64,000 nt of DNA. It comes from Gaiellasilicea sp037721555 (GTDB lineage: Bacteria > Actinomycetota > Thermoleophilia > Gaiellales > Gaiellaceae). Below the pieces are notes generated by a model that was not told where the DNA came from, did no database searches, and was given only the letters and a program-made list of their open reading frames with translations. The position numbers and the translations under genes are program-made. The stretch is taken from positions 5,720 through 69,719 of the forward strand of contig JBBJOI010000013.1 of assembly GCA_037721555.1 (NCBI GenBank). Reading direction: 5' to 3'. Shown here one piece after another: positions 42,557-51,112 of the stretch (position 1 is its first letter; each line of letters starts with the position of its first letter).

Positions 42557-43328
42557 CCGACTCCTTCACCTCGTGCACCTCGACGGGCCGTTCGGCCGTG
42601 CGGGTGTCGGGATGGCCGTCGTCGTCCGTTCCGAGATAGGCCTCGATCACCGCCGGGTTCGCCCGCACCTCGGCAGGCGGGCCCTCCGCGATCTTCTTCC
42701 CGAAGTTGAGCACATGGACGTGGTCGGAGATCCCCATCACGAGGTTCATGTGGTGCTCCACGAGGAGCACCGTCAACTTGCGGTCGTCCCTGATCTGCCT
42801 GATGAACCTCCCAAGCTCCTCGACCTCCTCGTGGTTCAAGCCACCCGCCGGCTCGTCGAGCAGGAGCAGCTTCGGTTCGGACACGAGTGCACGCGCCAGC
42901 TCGACGCGTTTCAGCGTTCCGAACGGGAGCCCGGCGACAGGGCGTCCCGCCACGCTCCCGAGCCCGACGTAGTCGATCGCCTCGAGCGCCTCCCGCTCGC
43001 CGGCGCGCTCCCGGGTGTGGGCGCCGACGAGCACGTTGTCGAGCACGGTCATCGTCTTGAAGAGCTCGACGTTCTGGAAGGTTCGGGCGATGCCGCGGCT
43101 GACGATGCCATGCACCGGCGCCTTCAGGAGGTTGTCGCCGGCGAACTCCACCACCCCTTCGTTCGGCGTGTAGAGCCGCGTGATCACGTTGAATGCGGTC
43201 GTCTTGCCGGCACCGTTCGGGCCGATGAGCCCGACGATCTGCCCCTCGTCGACGTCGAACGAGACTCCGTCGAGTGCGACGATGCCACCGAAGCGGCGCG
43301 TCACGTTCCGCAGCGAGAGGAGGGCCAT
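42543..43328 (-). CDS. livG: Branched-chain amino-acid ABC transporter ATPase LivG
   Basis: A 261 aa ATPase: Walker A IGPNGAGKTT, the LivG-typical VARTFQNVELFKTMTVLDNV, a degenerate signature VAGLPFGTLKRVELARAL, Walker B LLLLDEPAGGLNHEE, and the C-terminal NFGKKIAEGPPAEV extension. The start is ATG 43328; a TAGGGT box lies 11 bp upstream. It is the first gene of livG-livF-livH-livM. Confidence 0.93.
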   Translation of the reverse strand: MALLSLRNVTRRFGGIVALDGVSFDVDEGQIVGLIGPNGAGKTTAFNVITRLYTPNEGVVEFAGDNLLKAPVHGIVSRGIARTFQNVELFKTMTVLDNVLVGAHTRERAGEREALEAIDYVGLGSVAGRPVAGLPFGTLKRVELARALVSEPKLLLLDEPAGGLNHEEVEELGRFIRQIRDDRKLTVLLVEHHMNLVMGISDHVHVLNFGKKIAEGPPAEVRANPAVIEAYLGTDDDGHPDTRTAERPVEVHEVKESDGAA

Positions 43329-43431
43329 AGGGTCGGCGTACCCTACGGGTCGAGACAGAAGCCGGGCAACCTCGCTACTCTCCTCCCGTCGGCGGAGGTC
43401 AGCCGCGCCGCTCGTCGAAGGGGATCGAAGC

Positions 43432-44373
43432 GTGAGCACACTCAGAGCCGGTAGCCCCCCCGCCGAGACCGAGCTGACGGCGATGAGCCGGGGCCAGAAG
43501 ACGACGAACCTGCTGGGAGTCTCCATTCCCTTCGTTGGTTTCGTCGCCTCGATCTTCTTCCTCTGGGGCAGCCTCGTGACCTGGCGCGACATCACGATCC
43601 TCGTCGTTGGCTACCTCCTGACGTGCCTCGGCATCTCGATCGGGTTCCACCGGCTGTTCACTCACCGCTCCTACGAGACGTTCAAGCCGATCCGCTACAG
43701 CCTGGCGGTGCTCGGCTCGATGGCCGTGCAGGGCCCCGTGATCCGTTGGGTCTCCGACCACCGCAAGCATCACAACTTCGCCGACCGCGAGGGAGATCCG
43801 CACTCGCCGCATGCGGGCTTCGAGCCGGGTCTGCGAGGCAAGCTCGCCGGGCTCTGGCACGCCCATATCGGGTGGCTCTTCCGCAATGTCGGCAGGGCCG
43901 AATGGACGAAGTACGCGAAGGACTTGCTCGCCGAGCGCGGCATGGTCTTCATCTCGCGCTGGTTCCCGGCGTGGGTGGCGCTCTCGCTGCTCCTGCCCTT
44001 CGCCGTCGGCTGGCTCTGGGGCGGCACGTTCGGCGCCGGGCTGCAGGCGCTCTTCTGGGGCGGCCTGATCCGGGTCTTCCTGCTGCACCACATCACCTGG
44101 TCTGTCAACTCCGTCTGCCACTTCGTCGGCTCGCGCCGCTTCCGCGTGAAGGACGAGTCGCGCAACGTCTGGTGGCTCTCGTGGATCTCGCTCGGCGAGT
44201 CTTGGCACCACAACCACCACGCGTTCCCCTCGTCGGCCTTTCACGGCCTCAAGCCCTGGGAGCTCGACATCGGCGGCCTCGCGATCCGGCTGATGCGCCG
44301 CCTGGGCCTCGCCTGGAAGGTGATGGAGATCCCGAAGGAACTCCAGCGCCGCCGCGAGCTCGTTCCCGACTGA
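43432..44373 (+). CDS. Acyl-CoA (delta-9 type) desaturase
   Basis: A 313 aa membrane di-iron desaturase that introduces a double bond into fatty acyl chains. All three histidine boxes are present: HRLFTHRSY (HxxxxH), DHRKHHNF (HxxHH) and ESWHHNHHAFP (HxxHH). Two pairs of membrane helices occur in the expected places. The start is GTG 43432; ATG 43483 is an alternative, closer to the first conserved segment. It diverges from livG. Confidence 0.9.
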   Translation: MSTLRAGSPPAETELTAMSRGQKTTNLLGVSIPFVGFVASIFFLWGSLVTWRDITILVVGYLLTCLGISIGFHRLFTHRSYETFKPIRYSLAVLGSMAVQGPVIRWVSDHRKHHNFADREGDPHSPHAGFEPGLRGKLAGLWHAHIGWLFRNVGRAEWTKYAKDLLAERGMVFISRWFPAWVALSLLLPFAVGWLWGGTFGAGLQALFWGGLIRVFLLHHITWSVNSVCHFVGSRRFRVKDESRNVWWLSWISLGESWHHNHHAFPSSAFHGLKPWELDIGGLAIRLMRRLGLAWKVMEIPKELQRRRELVPD

Positions 44374-44399
44374 TCGCCGGTCCCCGGACAACGCGGTTC

Positions 44400-44777
44400 G
44401 TGGTCAGCGTCCGCCAGTACTGGTTCCGGGTGGAGCGGCCGGGAATGCGTTTCGATCATGAACACGTGGAGGGGATCGCCGAGCTCGTGCGGGTCGAGCA
44501 TGTATCGCCGCGCGCCGGGTTCCCGCGTGTCGTGCGAGCGATTTACTGGTGGCCAGAGTCTGTGGGTCGCGAGTGGCCGGCAAGGGTGTTCCCCATCGTC
44601 GATGACTGGGGCGACCCGAGCGACGCCGACCCGTGGGTGTGCTTGCACGAGGCGCTGGATTTCGATTCCGAGCACTATCGGTGGGTCGAGCTCAAGGGGT
44701 TCGAGTCAGAGCTCACGCACGGCGACGTGGACGAGATCCAGCCGCGCCGTCTGCCCCGCGGCGACAGCACAGGGTAA
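44400..44777 (+). CDS. Hypothetical 125-aa protein
   Basis: A small acidic protein rich in Trp, Arg and His (VRQYWFRVERPGMRFDHEH, YWWPESVGREWPARVFPIV, HYRWVELKGFESELTHGDVD). GTG 44400 begins 26 bp after the desaturase stop, so it could be co-transcribed. No signal peptide, membrane segment or known motif is visible, and the family is not recognised. Confidence 0.5.
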   Translation: MVSVRQYWFRVERPGMRFDHEHVEGIAELVRVEHVSPRAGFPRVVRAIYWWPESVGREWPARVFPIVDDWGDPSDADPWVCLHEALDFDSEHYRWVELKGFESELTHGDVDEIQPRRLPRGDSTG

Positions 44778-44913
44778 CCGTACGTCGCACGAGAAACATG
44801 ACTCCTGCGGCCACGTCCTAGGCTTTAAGCCACAAAAAGTGCCCGGACGCTGAAGCAGTGAGTCCACCAGGCTGCTCTCGAGGCCCGGCCTGGCTCCGCC
44901 GGGCATGTCCCAC

Positions 44914-44962
44914 GCTTAGAGCGTCGGACACGGCCCGCATGGCCGTGTCCGATGCTCAAAGC
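44914..44962. repeat. Long imperfect inverted repeat (likely hairpin)
   Basis: Two 22-bp arms (20 of 22 matched, a perfect 12-bp core TCGGACACGGCC/GGCCGTGTCCGA) flank a 5-nt loop. The element lies between the hypothetical gene and the end of the minus-strand acyl-CoA dehydrogenase gene, so it may terminate the latter or be a copy of an intergenic palindromic repeat. A second hairpin, CCCGGC/GCCGGG, lies nearby at 44884-44903. Confidence 0.55.
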
Positions 44963-44978
44963 ATGCAAGTGGGAACGG

Positions 44979-46190
44979 TCAGTCGAAGCGGTAGACGCCG
45001 CCGCCGGCGAACTCCTTCAGGATCCGGCGGCTGACGACCATGCGGTGCACCTCGTCCGGGCCGTCGTAGATGCGCGCGGCGCGGGCCTGCTCGTACATGT
45101 GCCCGAGCGGCGTCTCGTCGGTGAGCCCGCGCGCGCCATGGGTCTGGATCGCGCGGTCGATCACCTCGTTCAGAACGCGCGCGGCATAGAACTTGATCAG
45201 CGAGACCTCGACGCGAGCCTCGTCTCCCTCGTCGAGCTTCCGTGCCGCATCGAGCGTCAGCAGCCGGCACGCCTGGATCTCGGCGGCGGAGTCGGCGATC
45301 CAGTTCTGCACCGTCTGCTTCTCCGCCAGCGGTGCGCCGCCTACCTGGCGCTCGAGCGCGTAGGCGCACATCAGCTCGAACGCTCGCTGCATCTGGCCGA
45401 GCCAGCGCATCACGTGGTGGATCCGGCCGGGGCCGAGTCGCTTCTGGGCGATCCGGAAGCCGTCGCCCGGCTCGCCGAGGACGTTCTCGCGCGGCACGCG
45501 GACGCCCGTGTAGCGCACCTCGCAGTGCGTCGACCAGCCGCGGCCGGCGTGCCCCATCACCGGGATCGCCCGGACGACCTCGAATCCCGGCGTGTCGGCG
45601 GGAACGAGGATCTGGCTCATACGCCGGTGCGGAGGTGCATCGGGGTCCGTCACCGCCATCACGATCCCGAACGCGGCGCCCTCGGCGGAGGACGAGAACC
45701 ACTTGCGGCCGTCGATCACCCAGTCGTCGCCGGCGGCGACCGCCGTCGTCCGCAGCTCGGTCGGATCCGAGCCCGAGACGTCCGGCTCGGTCATCGAGAA
45801 GAAGGAGCGCGCCGTGCCGTCGACGAGCGGGCGCAGGAAGCGCTCCTTCTGCTCGTCGGTGCCGAACATGTGCAGGATCTCGCCGTTGCCCGCATCGGGC
45901 GCCTGGCAGTTGAAGACGAGCTGGGCCCACATGCTGCGGCCGATCTCCTCGTTCAGCAGCGCGTACTCGATGAAGCCGGAGCCCGTCCCGCCCGCCTCCG
46001 GCGGCAGGTGCGGCGCCCAGATCCCCGCCGCCCTCGCCTTCGTGCGCAGCTCCTCGATCAGCGCGTCCGAGGCCTCATCCTCCCGGGCGATCGCGGCCTC
46101 GTTGGGGTAGACGTGCTCCTCCATGAACGCGCGGACCTCGGCGCGACGGGCAGCCACATCCGGCTTGAGGGCGAGCTCCGTCATCTGCAT
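44979..46190 (-). CDS. Acyl-CoA dehydrogenase
   Basis: A 403 aa FAD enzyme for alpha,beta-desaturation of an acyl-CoA. FAD/substrate segments SFFSMTEPDVSGSDPTELRTTA, DWVIDGRKWFSSSA and DEVHRMVVSRRIL occur in order. The residue aligned with the usual catalytic Glu near the C-terminus (YDGPDEVH) is Asp-Gly-Pro, so the base may be elsewhere as in some ACAD clades. ATG 46190 is used; ATG 46184 is possible. It diverges from the FMN oxidase gene 14 bp away. Confidence 0.9.
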   Translation of the reverse strand: MQMTELALKPDVAARRAEVRAFMEEHVYPNEAAIAREDEASDALIEELRTKARAAGIWAPHLPPEAGGTGSGFIEYALLNEEIGRSMWAQLVFNCQAPDAGNGEILHMFGTDEQKERFLRPLVDGTARSFFSMTEPDVSGSDPTELRTTAVAAGDDWVIDGRKWFSSSAEGAAFGIVMAVTDPDAPPHRRMSQILVPADTPGFEVVRAIPVMGHAGRGWSTHCEVRYTGVRVPRENVLGEPGDGFRIAQKRLGPGRIHHVMRWLGQMQRAFELMCAYALERQVGGAPLAEKQTVQNWIADSAAEIQACRLLTLDAARKLDEGDEARVEVSLIKFYAARVLNEVIDRAIQTHGARGLTDETPLGHMYEQARAARIYDGPDEVHRMVVSRRILKEFAGGGVYRFD

Positions 46191-46204
46191 AGAGTCTCGC
46201 ACAC

Positions 46205-47350
46205 GTGCTCGAGCCGGGAAGCCAGATCCAGAACGCGATCTACCTCGGCGGCGGCGCCGCCTGGCCCTTGACGGCGGCTGATTGGGAGGCAAAAGCAGCC
46301 GAGATGCTCGAGCCGGGGCCGTTCGGCTACATCGCCGGCGGAGCAGGGACGGAAGCGACGATGCGGGCGAACCTGGAGGCCTTCGAGCGGCGGCGGCTCC
46401 GGCCGCGGATGCTCGCCGGCAACCTCGTGCGCGACCTCTCGATCGAGGTACTGGGCCTGCGCTCACCCGTCCCCTTCCTCCTCGCGCCCATCGGCGTCCT
46501 CTCGATCGCGCACCCGGACGCCGAGCGCGCGGTCGCCAGGGCTGCGGCGGCGACAGGTGTGCCGATGATCCTGTCCAGCGCTGCCTCCACCTCGATGGAG
46601 GACGTCGCCCTCGAGCTCGGCGGGGCGCCGCGCTGGTACCAGCTCTACTGGTTCAGCGACCGCGGGATCGCGGGCAGCCTCGTCGATCGCGCGGCCGAGG
46701 CCGGGTACAGCGCGATCGTCGTCACGCTCGACACGCTGATCCTCGGCTGGCGCCCGCGCGACCTGCGGCTCGGCTACCTCCCCTTCCTGCACGGTGAGGG
46801 ACTCGCACAGTTCTTTAGCGACCCGGTCTTCCGGTCGCTCCTCGACACGCCGCCGGAGGAGGACGTCGTCGGTGCCTCCGTACGAGCGCTCTCGCTCTTT
46901 TCCAACCTCGGCTTGACGTGGGACGACCTCGACTGGCTCCGCGAGCGGACGGAGCTGCCGATCCTCGTCAAGGGCATCCTCACCGCGGAGGACGCCCGCA
47001 CGGCGCTCGAGCACGGCGCCGACGGAATCGTCGTCTCGAACCACGGCGGCAGACAGGTGGATGGGGCGGTCGCCTCGCTCGACGCGCTCATCGAGGTGCG
47101 CGACGCGCTCGGTGCCGAGCCGTCCGTGCTCATGGACAGCGGCATCCGCGGCGGCTCGGACGTGCTGAAGGCGCTCGCGCTCGGAGCGGACGCCGTGCTG
47201 CTCGGCCGGCCATACGTCTACGGCCTGGCGGTCGCCGGCCAGGCCGGGGTCGAGGCCGTGATCAGGCAGCTCGCAGCAGAGATCGACCTCACACTCGCCC
47301 TGATCGGAGGACGATCTGTTCGTGAGCTCGACCGGACTGCTGTCACGTGA
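46205..47350 (+). CDS. FMN-dependent alpha-hydroxy-acid oxidase/dehydrogenase
   Basis: A 381 aa TIM-barrel flavoenzyme of the lactate oxidase / glycolate oxidase / lactate monooxygenase family. GYIAGGAGTEATMRANLEAF is the N-terminal signature, WYQLYWFSDR carries a substrate Tyr, VVTLDTLILGWRPRD, ILVKGILTAEDARTAL holds the flavin lysine, and SNHGGRQVDGA carries the catalytic His-x2-Arg. MDSGIRGGSDVLKALALGADAVLLGRPY binds FMN phosphate. The hydroxyacid substrate is unknown. A TAGAGT box lies nine bases before the GTG. The stop overlaps the next gene. Confidence 0.9.
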   Translation: MLEPGSQIQNAIYLGGGAAWPLTAADWEAKAAEMLEPGPFGYIAGGAGTEATMRANLEAFERRRLRPRMLAGNLVRDLSIEVLGLRSPVPFLLAPIGVLSIAHPDAERAVARAAAATGVPMILSSAASTSMEDVALELGGAPRWYQLYWFSDRGIAGSLVDRAAEAGYSAIVVTLDTLILGWRPRDLRLGYLPFLHGEGLAQFFSDPVFRSLLDTPPEEDVVGASVRALSLFSNLGLTWDDLDWLRERTELPILVKGILTAEDARTALEHGADGIVVSNHGGRQVDGAVASLDALIEVRDALGAEPSVLMDSGIRGGSDVLKALALGADAVLLGRPYVYGLAVAGQAGVEAVIRQLAAEIDLTLALIGGRSVRELDRTAVT

Positions 47351-48135
47351 AGCTCTACCGCGAGGAGATCTACGTCGGCGAGGAGCCCGGAGCGGAGGAT
47401 GGCCACCCGCTGCTCTTGATCACGGGCCTCGGCTACGCAATCTGGTCGTGGCAGTGCCAGATCCCAGCGTGGTCGCAGCAGTTCCGCTGCATCGCGGTCG
47501 AGAACCGCGGCACCGGCCGCTCGCCGAAACCTCCCGGGCCGTACTCGATCGAGGAGCTCGCCGACGACACGGCCGAGGCGCTCGACGGCCGCCGCGCGCA
47601 TGTCGCCGGCTTCTCGATGGGCGGTTACATCGCGCAGACCCTCGCGCTCCGCCATCCCCAGCTCGTCGAGCGGCTCGTCCTCGTCTGCACCGGCACCGGC
47701 GGCCCCTCTTACCTACCGACCCCGGCGGACACGATTGCCGCCTGGGAGGCGAACGCGAACAAGACCCCCGCCGAGTTCGCGCGCGCCTCGATGCCCCTCT
47801 CCTTCCGTCCTGGTTGGACGGAGGAGCATCCGGTACGGTTCGAGCAGCTGCTGCGCGACCGGCTCGAGTTCCCCACCCCACCCCGGTGCTGGCGCGCGCA
47901 GTACGACGCCTGCTGGCGCTTCGTCGAGCAACACTCGCACGTCGAGGAGATCGCGGCCCACACACTCGTCGTGCATGGCGACGCCGATCGCATCGTGCCC
48001 TACGAGAACGGCGTCGAGCTTGCCCGCCGCATCCCCGGGTCGGACCTCGTCCGCTTCGCCGGTGCGGGCCATCTCCTGTTCCTGGAGGAGCCCGACCGCT
48101 TCAACGCGGTGGTGGCTGCGTTCCTGACGGGATAG
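47347..48135 (+). CDS. Alpha/beta hydrolase
   Basis: A 262 aa hydrolase with LLLITGLGYAIWSW (oxyanion region), nucleophile elbow AGFSMGGYIAQ, Asp in HGDADRIVPYENG and His in AGAGHLLFLEEPDRF, so the full Ser-Asp-His triad is present. It resembles the esterase/lactonase and meta-cleavage hydrolase group. It overlaps the FMN oxidase by 4 bp; a role in opening a lactone or ester before CoA activation is possible (inference). Confidence 0.88.
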   Translation: MKLYREEIYVGEEPGAEDGHPLLLITGLGYAIWSWQCQIPAWSQQFRCIAVENRGTGRSPKPPGPYSIEELADDTAEALDGRRAHVAGFSMGGYIAQTLALRHPQLVERLVLVCTGTGGPSYLPTPADTIAAWEANANKTPAEFARASMPLSFRPGWTEEHPVRFEQLLRDRLEFPTPPRCWRAQYDACWRFVEQHSHVEEIAAHTLVVHGDADRIVPYENGVELARRIPGSDLVRFAGAGHLLFLEEPDRFNAVVAAFLTG

Positions 48136-48138
48136 AGT
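48133..48138 (+). promoter_or_regulatory. -10 box of acyl-CoA dehydrogenase transcript
   Basis: TAGAGT six bases (CGTTCC) before the GTG at 48145. It overlaps the stop codon of the hydrolase, so an additional leaderless transcript may start here. Confidence 0.45.
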
Positions 48139-48144
48139 CGTTCC

Positions 48145-49299
48145 GTGAACCTTCGCGACACGGCCGAGGAGGCGACGTTCCGCGCCGAGCTGCGCGAGTG
48201 GATCGACTCCAACCTGACGGACGAGATCCGCCACGGCCGGTTCGAGGAGGCGGGACGTGACTGGAGTCGCAAGCTCTACGCGGCGGGCTACGCGGGCCTG
48301 ACCTGGCCGAAGGAGTATGGCGGCGCCGGCGCTCCGTACAGCCACCAGGCGATCTTCCTCGAGGAGATGGCGCGCGCGGAGGCGCCCTCACATCTCGGCG
48401 TGATCGGGCTCGGCATGGCGGGGCCGACGATCATGGCGCACGGCACCGATGCGCAGAAAGAACGCCACCTCGACAAGATCCTCTCGACGGAGGAGATCTG
48501 GTGCCAGGGGTTCTCGGAGCCGGACGCAGGCTCGGACCTCTCGGCCGTGCGGACGACCGCCCGGCAGGAAGGCGACCACTTCGTCGTCAACGGCCAGAAG
48601 GTCTGGTCGTCGTTCGCGCACATGGCCGAGTGGTGCATCCTCGTCACCCGCAGCGACCCCGAGAGCCAGCGCCACGCGGGCCTCACCTATCTCCTCGTCG
48701 ACATGCACGCGCCGGGCGTCGAAGTACGCCCGCTGCGCCAGATCACCGGCGAGGCCGAGTTCAACGAGATCTTCTTCACGGACGTCGAGGTGCCGCTCCA
48801 GAACGTCGTCGGTGAGGTCGGCTCCGGCTGGCAGGTCGCGATGACGACCCTGCTGCACGAGCGCGGCACGCTCGGCTTCGCCCTCACCGCCGGGCTCGAG
48901 GCGCAGATCCGCAAGCTGACGGCGCTCGCGAAGCAGAAGGGCGCTACGGAGGTACAGCGTGACGCGATCGCCCGCGAGTGGATCGGCCTCCAGGCGGTGC
49001 GTTACACGAACTATCGCTCGCTGACGACGCTGATGAAGACCGGCATCCCCGGTCCCGAGGGGTCGGGCGCGAAGCTCTGGTGGTCGGAGGCGAACCAGCG
49101 CGTGACGAAGCTCGCGCTCGAGCTACTCGGGTCGGAGGCGCAGCTCCTGAACGGTGATTCCCAATCTCACGGCTCCGCGCCGGGATACTGGCAACACCAG
49201 CAGCTGCGCTCGCGCGGCAACACGATCGAGGCGGGCACCTCGGAGATCCTCCGCAACATCATCGCCGAGCGCGTGCTCGGCCTCCCCCGAAGCCGATGA
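48145..49299 (+). CDS. Acyl-CoA dehydrogenase, larger subunit of a probable pair
   Basis: A 384 aa ACAD: WPKEYGGAGAPYSHQAIFLEE, GFSEPDAGSDLSAVRTTA and FVVNGQKVWSSFAHMAEW bind FAD and substrate, and IEAGTSEILRNIIAERVLGLPR is the C-terminal signature. The next gene encodes a shorter ACAD, and such tandem pairs in Actinobacteria often form alpha2beta2 enzymes for bulky or branched acyl-CoAs (sterol side-chain type). The two genes are joined by a 15-bp tandem repeat. Confidence 0.9.
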   Translation: MNLRDTAEEATFRAELREWIDSNLTDEIRHGRFEEAGRDWSRKLYAAGYAGLTWPKEYGGAGAPYSHQAIFLEEMARAEAPSHLGVIGLGMAGPTIMAHGTDAQKERHLDKILSTEEIWCQGFSEPDAGSDLSAVRTTARQEGDHFVVNGQKVWSSFAHMAEWCILVTRSDPESQRHAGLTYLLVDMHAPGVEVRPLRQITGEAEFNEIFFTDVEVPLQNVVGEVGSGWQVAMTTLLHERGTLGFALTAGLEAQIRKLTALAKQKGATEVQRDAIAREWIGLQAVRYTNYRSLTTLMKTGIPGPEGSGAKLWWSEANQRVTKLALELLGSEAQLLNGDSQSHGSAPGYWQHQQLRSRGNTIEAGTSEILRNIIAERVLGLPRSR

Positions 49300-49331
49300 A
49301 CCCGAAGTCGATGAACCCGAAGTCGATGAAA
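49287..49331 (+). repeat. Three-copy 15-bp tandem repeat at a gene junction
   Basis: CCGAAGTCGATGAAC is repeated with two substitutions in the outer copies, around the stop codon of the first ACAD gene and just before the ATG of the second. Each copy holds a TGA in the first gene's frame. Confidence 0.6.
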
Positions 49332-49342
49332 GAGTGCCGCTG

Positions 49343-50233
49343 ATGGAGTTCGCGTTCACGCAGGAGCAGGAGGAGCTGCGGCGCGAGGCGCGCGCGTTCC
49401 TCGAGGCCAATCCGAGTGCGCCGCTCGCCGAGCTACGCGACCTCGGCTGGCTCGGCGTCTCGGTTCCCGAGGAGCGCGGCGGTGGCGGGCTCTCCTTCGT
49501 CGACGAGGCGATCCTCTTCGAGGAGGCGGGGCGCGCCCTGTACGCCGGCCCCTTTCTGACGACGGCCGTCGTGCTCGCCGCGCTGCCGGAGGTCGACGAG
49601 AACGCCTGGTCGGTCGAGGTCGACGGACTCGTTCCCGATCTCGACGCTGCCGATCGCGTCTTGAGCGAGGAGATGGAGGCCTGCGCCGCCGAGGGCGAGA
49701 CGCTGCCGACGGTCGACGAGACGCGTCCGCTCGGCCGCCTTGTGGCTCAGAGCCATAAGGTCTCCGTCGCCGGCGAGTGGGAGCCCGTGCGCCTGCGCCT
49801 ACTCGCCGCCCTCGCGGTGGAAGCGGTCGGCGTGGCGCAGAAGGCGCTCGAGCTCGGTGTCTCCTACGTCTCGCAGCGAGAGCAGTTCGGCAAGAAGATC
49901 GGCACCTACCAGGCCGTTTCGCACCCGCTCGCCGACACCTACGTCGAGACGGAGCTCGCACGCTCGCTCGCGTACTGGGCAGCCTGGTGCGTCGCCGAAG
50001 AGGACGAAGGGGCCGCCGTCGCGGTCGCTGCTGCGAAGGCGCAGTGCGCGGAGACCGCTGTGCTCGCCTGCGAGCGCTCGATTCAGGTGCACGGCGGCAT
50101 CGGCTTCACCTGGGAGCACGTCCTGCACCGCTACTACAAGCGCGCGCAGTGGCTCGACGCCTTCGGCGGGAACGCGGCGACCCACCGCGCCGCCGTTGCG
50201 GCGGCGCTCCTGGATCCAATTCTCGTCGACTGA
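49343..50233 (+). CDS. Acyl-CoA dehydrogenase-like protein, shorter partner
   Basis: A 296 aa ACAD-fold protein missing ~80 residues from the middle beta-domain region. It keeps DLGWLGVSVPEERGGGGLSFVDEAILFEEAG, then YVSQREQFGKKIGTYQAVSHPLADTYVE and SIQVHGGIGFTWEHVLHRYYKRAQW. No clear catalytic Glu is seen, as in the non-catalytic or half-site subunit of heteromeric ACADs. ATG 49343 was chosen because the family starts MEFAFTQEQEELR. It follows the full-length ACAD by 43 bp. Confidence 0.87.
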   Translation: MEFAFTQEQEELRREARAFLEANPSAPLAELRDLGWLGVSVPEERGGGGLSFVDEAILFEEAGRALYAGPFLTTAVVLAALPEVDENAWSVEVDGLVPDLDAADRVLSEEMEACAAEGETLPTVDETRPLGRLVAQSHKVSVAGEWEPVRLRLLAALAVEAVGVAQKALELGVSYVSQREQFGKKIGTYQAVSHPLADTYVETELARSLAYWAAWCVAEEDEGAAVAVAAAKAQCAETAVLACERSIQVHGGIGFTWEHVLHRYYKRAQWLDAFGGNAATHRAAVAAALLDPILVD

Positions 50234-50243
50234 GGGAGCCCGC

Positions 50244-50702
50244 TTGCCCGTCCCGAAGGCAGAAGTGCTCGAGCTGATGCGCATGAAGGTCGATCCCGCC
50301 GAGGTCGACGAGATCCGTGAGCTCTGGAAGGAGCACTCCAAGGCCGAGGACGACCGCTCGATCGAGGGCCTCCTCGCGACCCTCTCGAATGACTGCGTCT
50401 ACACCGTCTACCCCGACGACGTCTCGTGGCACGGGCATGAGGGCGCCGCCCGCTTCTACACGGAGCTGCTCACCGCCTTCCCGGACATCGTCTTCGAGCT
50501 GCAGAACATCGTGATCGGTCCGCAAGGTGTCGTCGAGGAGGCGATCGTCACGGGCACGCACAGCGCAAAGTGGCTCGGCAACGAGCCGAGCGGCGAGAGG
50601 ATGACCTGGCGAAACGCGATCTTCTTCCCGTGGGATCGAGACTCGCGCCGCTTCGCGGGCGAGCGCGTCTACACCGATATGCCGAGGAGGGCCGCGTCAT
50701 GA
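50244..50702 (+). CDS. SnoaL/NTF2-like protein
   Basis: A 152 aa protein of the NTF2-like fold: a helical start, IRELWKEHSKAEDDRSIEGLLATLSNDCVYTVYP, then DVSWHGHEGAARFYTELLTAFPDIVFELQNIVIGPQGVVEEAIVTGTHSAKWLG. This is the usual pattern of SnoaL-type cyclases, isomerases and dehydratases, but its reaction is unknown. The start is TTG 50244 with GAGGGAG upstream. The stop overlaps the cupin gene (ATGA). Confidence 0.8.
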   Translation: MPVPKAEVLELMRMKVDPAEVDEIRELWKEHSKAEDDRSIEGLLATLSNDCVYTVYPDDVSWHGHEGAARFYTELLTAFPDIVFELQNIVIGPQGVVEEAIVTGTHSAKWLGNEPSGERMTWRNAIFFPWDRDSRRFAGERVYTDMPRRAAS

Positions 50703-51112
50703 GCCATGTGTTCTCGTCACTCGACGAGCTCGGGGACGGTCCCGGCTTCCGCAAGGTGCGCAAGCCGCTCGGGATCAGCGCGTTCGGTGTCAACGCGCTC
50801 GTCTACCCCGCCGGCTACGAGGGCGTCTTCCACTACCACGACACGCAGGACGAGCTCTACTTCGTCCACAGCGGCACGGCCCGATTCGAGGTCGAGGGCG
50901 AGACGAGGGAGCTCGGGCCGGGTGGTCTCGTGCACGTGGAGTCGACGACGCACCGGAAGGTCTCGAACGCGGGCGACGGGGAGCTCGTGCTCTTGATCGT
51001 CGGCGGCAAGGATGGCTACGTCGACCGGGACGGACATCTCGTGAACGAGGAGGATCTGGCGCACCGCCAGAGGCTGAGCAACCTGGGAGCGGAGAAGGGG
51101 GAGCAGTCGTGA
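50699..51112 (+). CDS. Cupin-domain protein
   Basis: A 137 aa single cupin: VFHYHDTQDELYFVHSGTARFEVEG gives the first motif with two His and a Glu, and GGLVHVESTTHRKVSN the second motif with His, together a metal site. The C-terminal LVNEEDLAHRQRLSNL is polar. Function unknown. It lies between the SnoaL-like gene and the CoA ligase gene with 4-bp overlaps on both sides, so it belongs to the same operon. Confidence 0.85.
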   Translation: MSHVFSSLDELGDGPGFRKVRKPLGISAFGVNALVYPAGYEGVFHYHDTQDELYFVHSGTARFEVEGETRELGPGGLVHVESTTHRKVSNAGDGELVLLIVGGKDGYVDRDGHLVNEEDLAHRQRLSNLGAEKGEQS

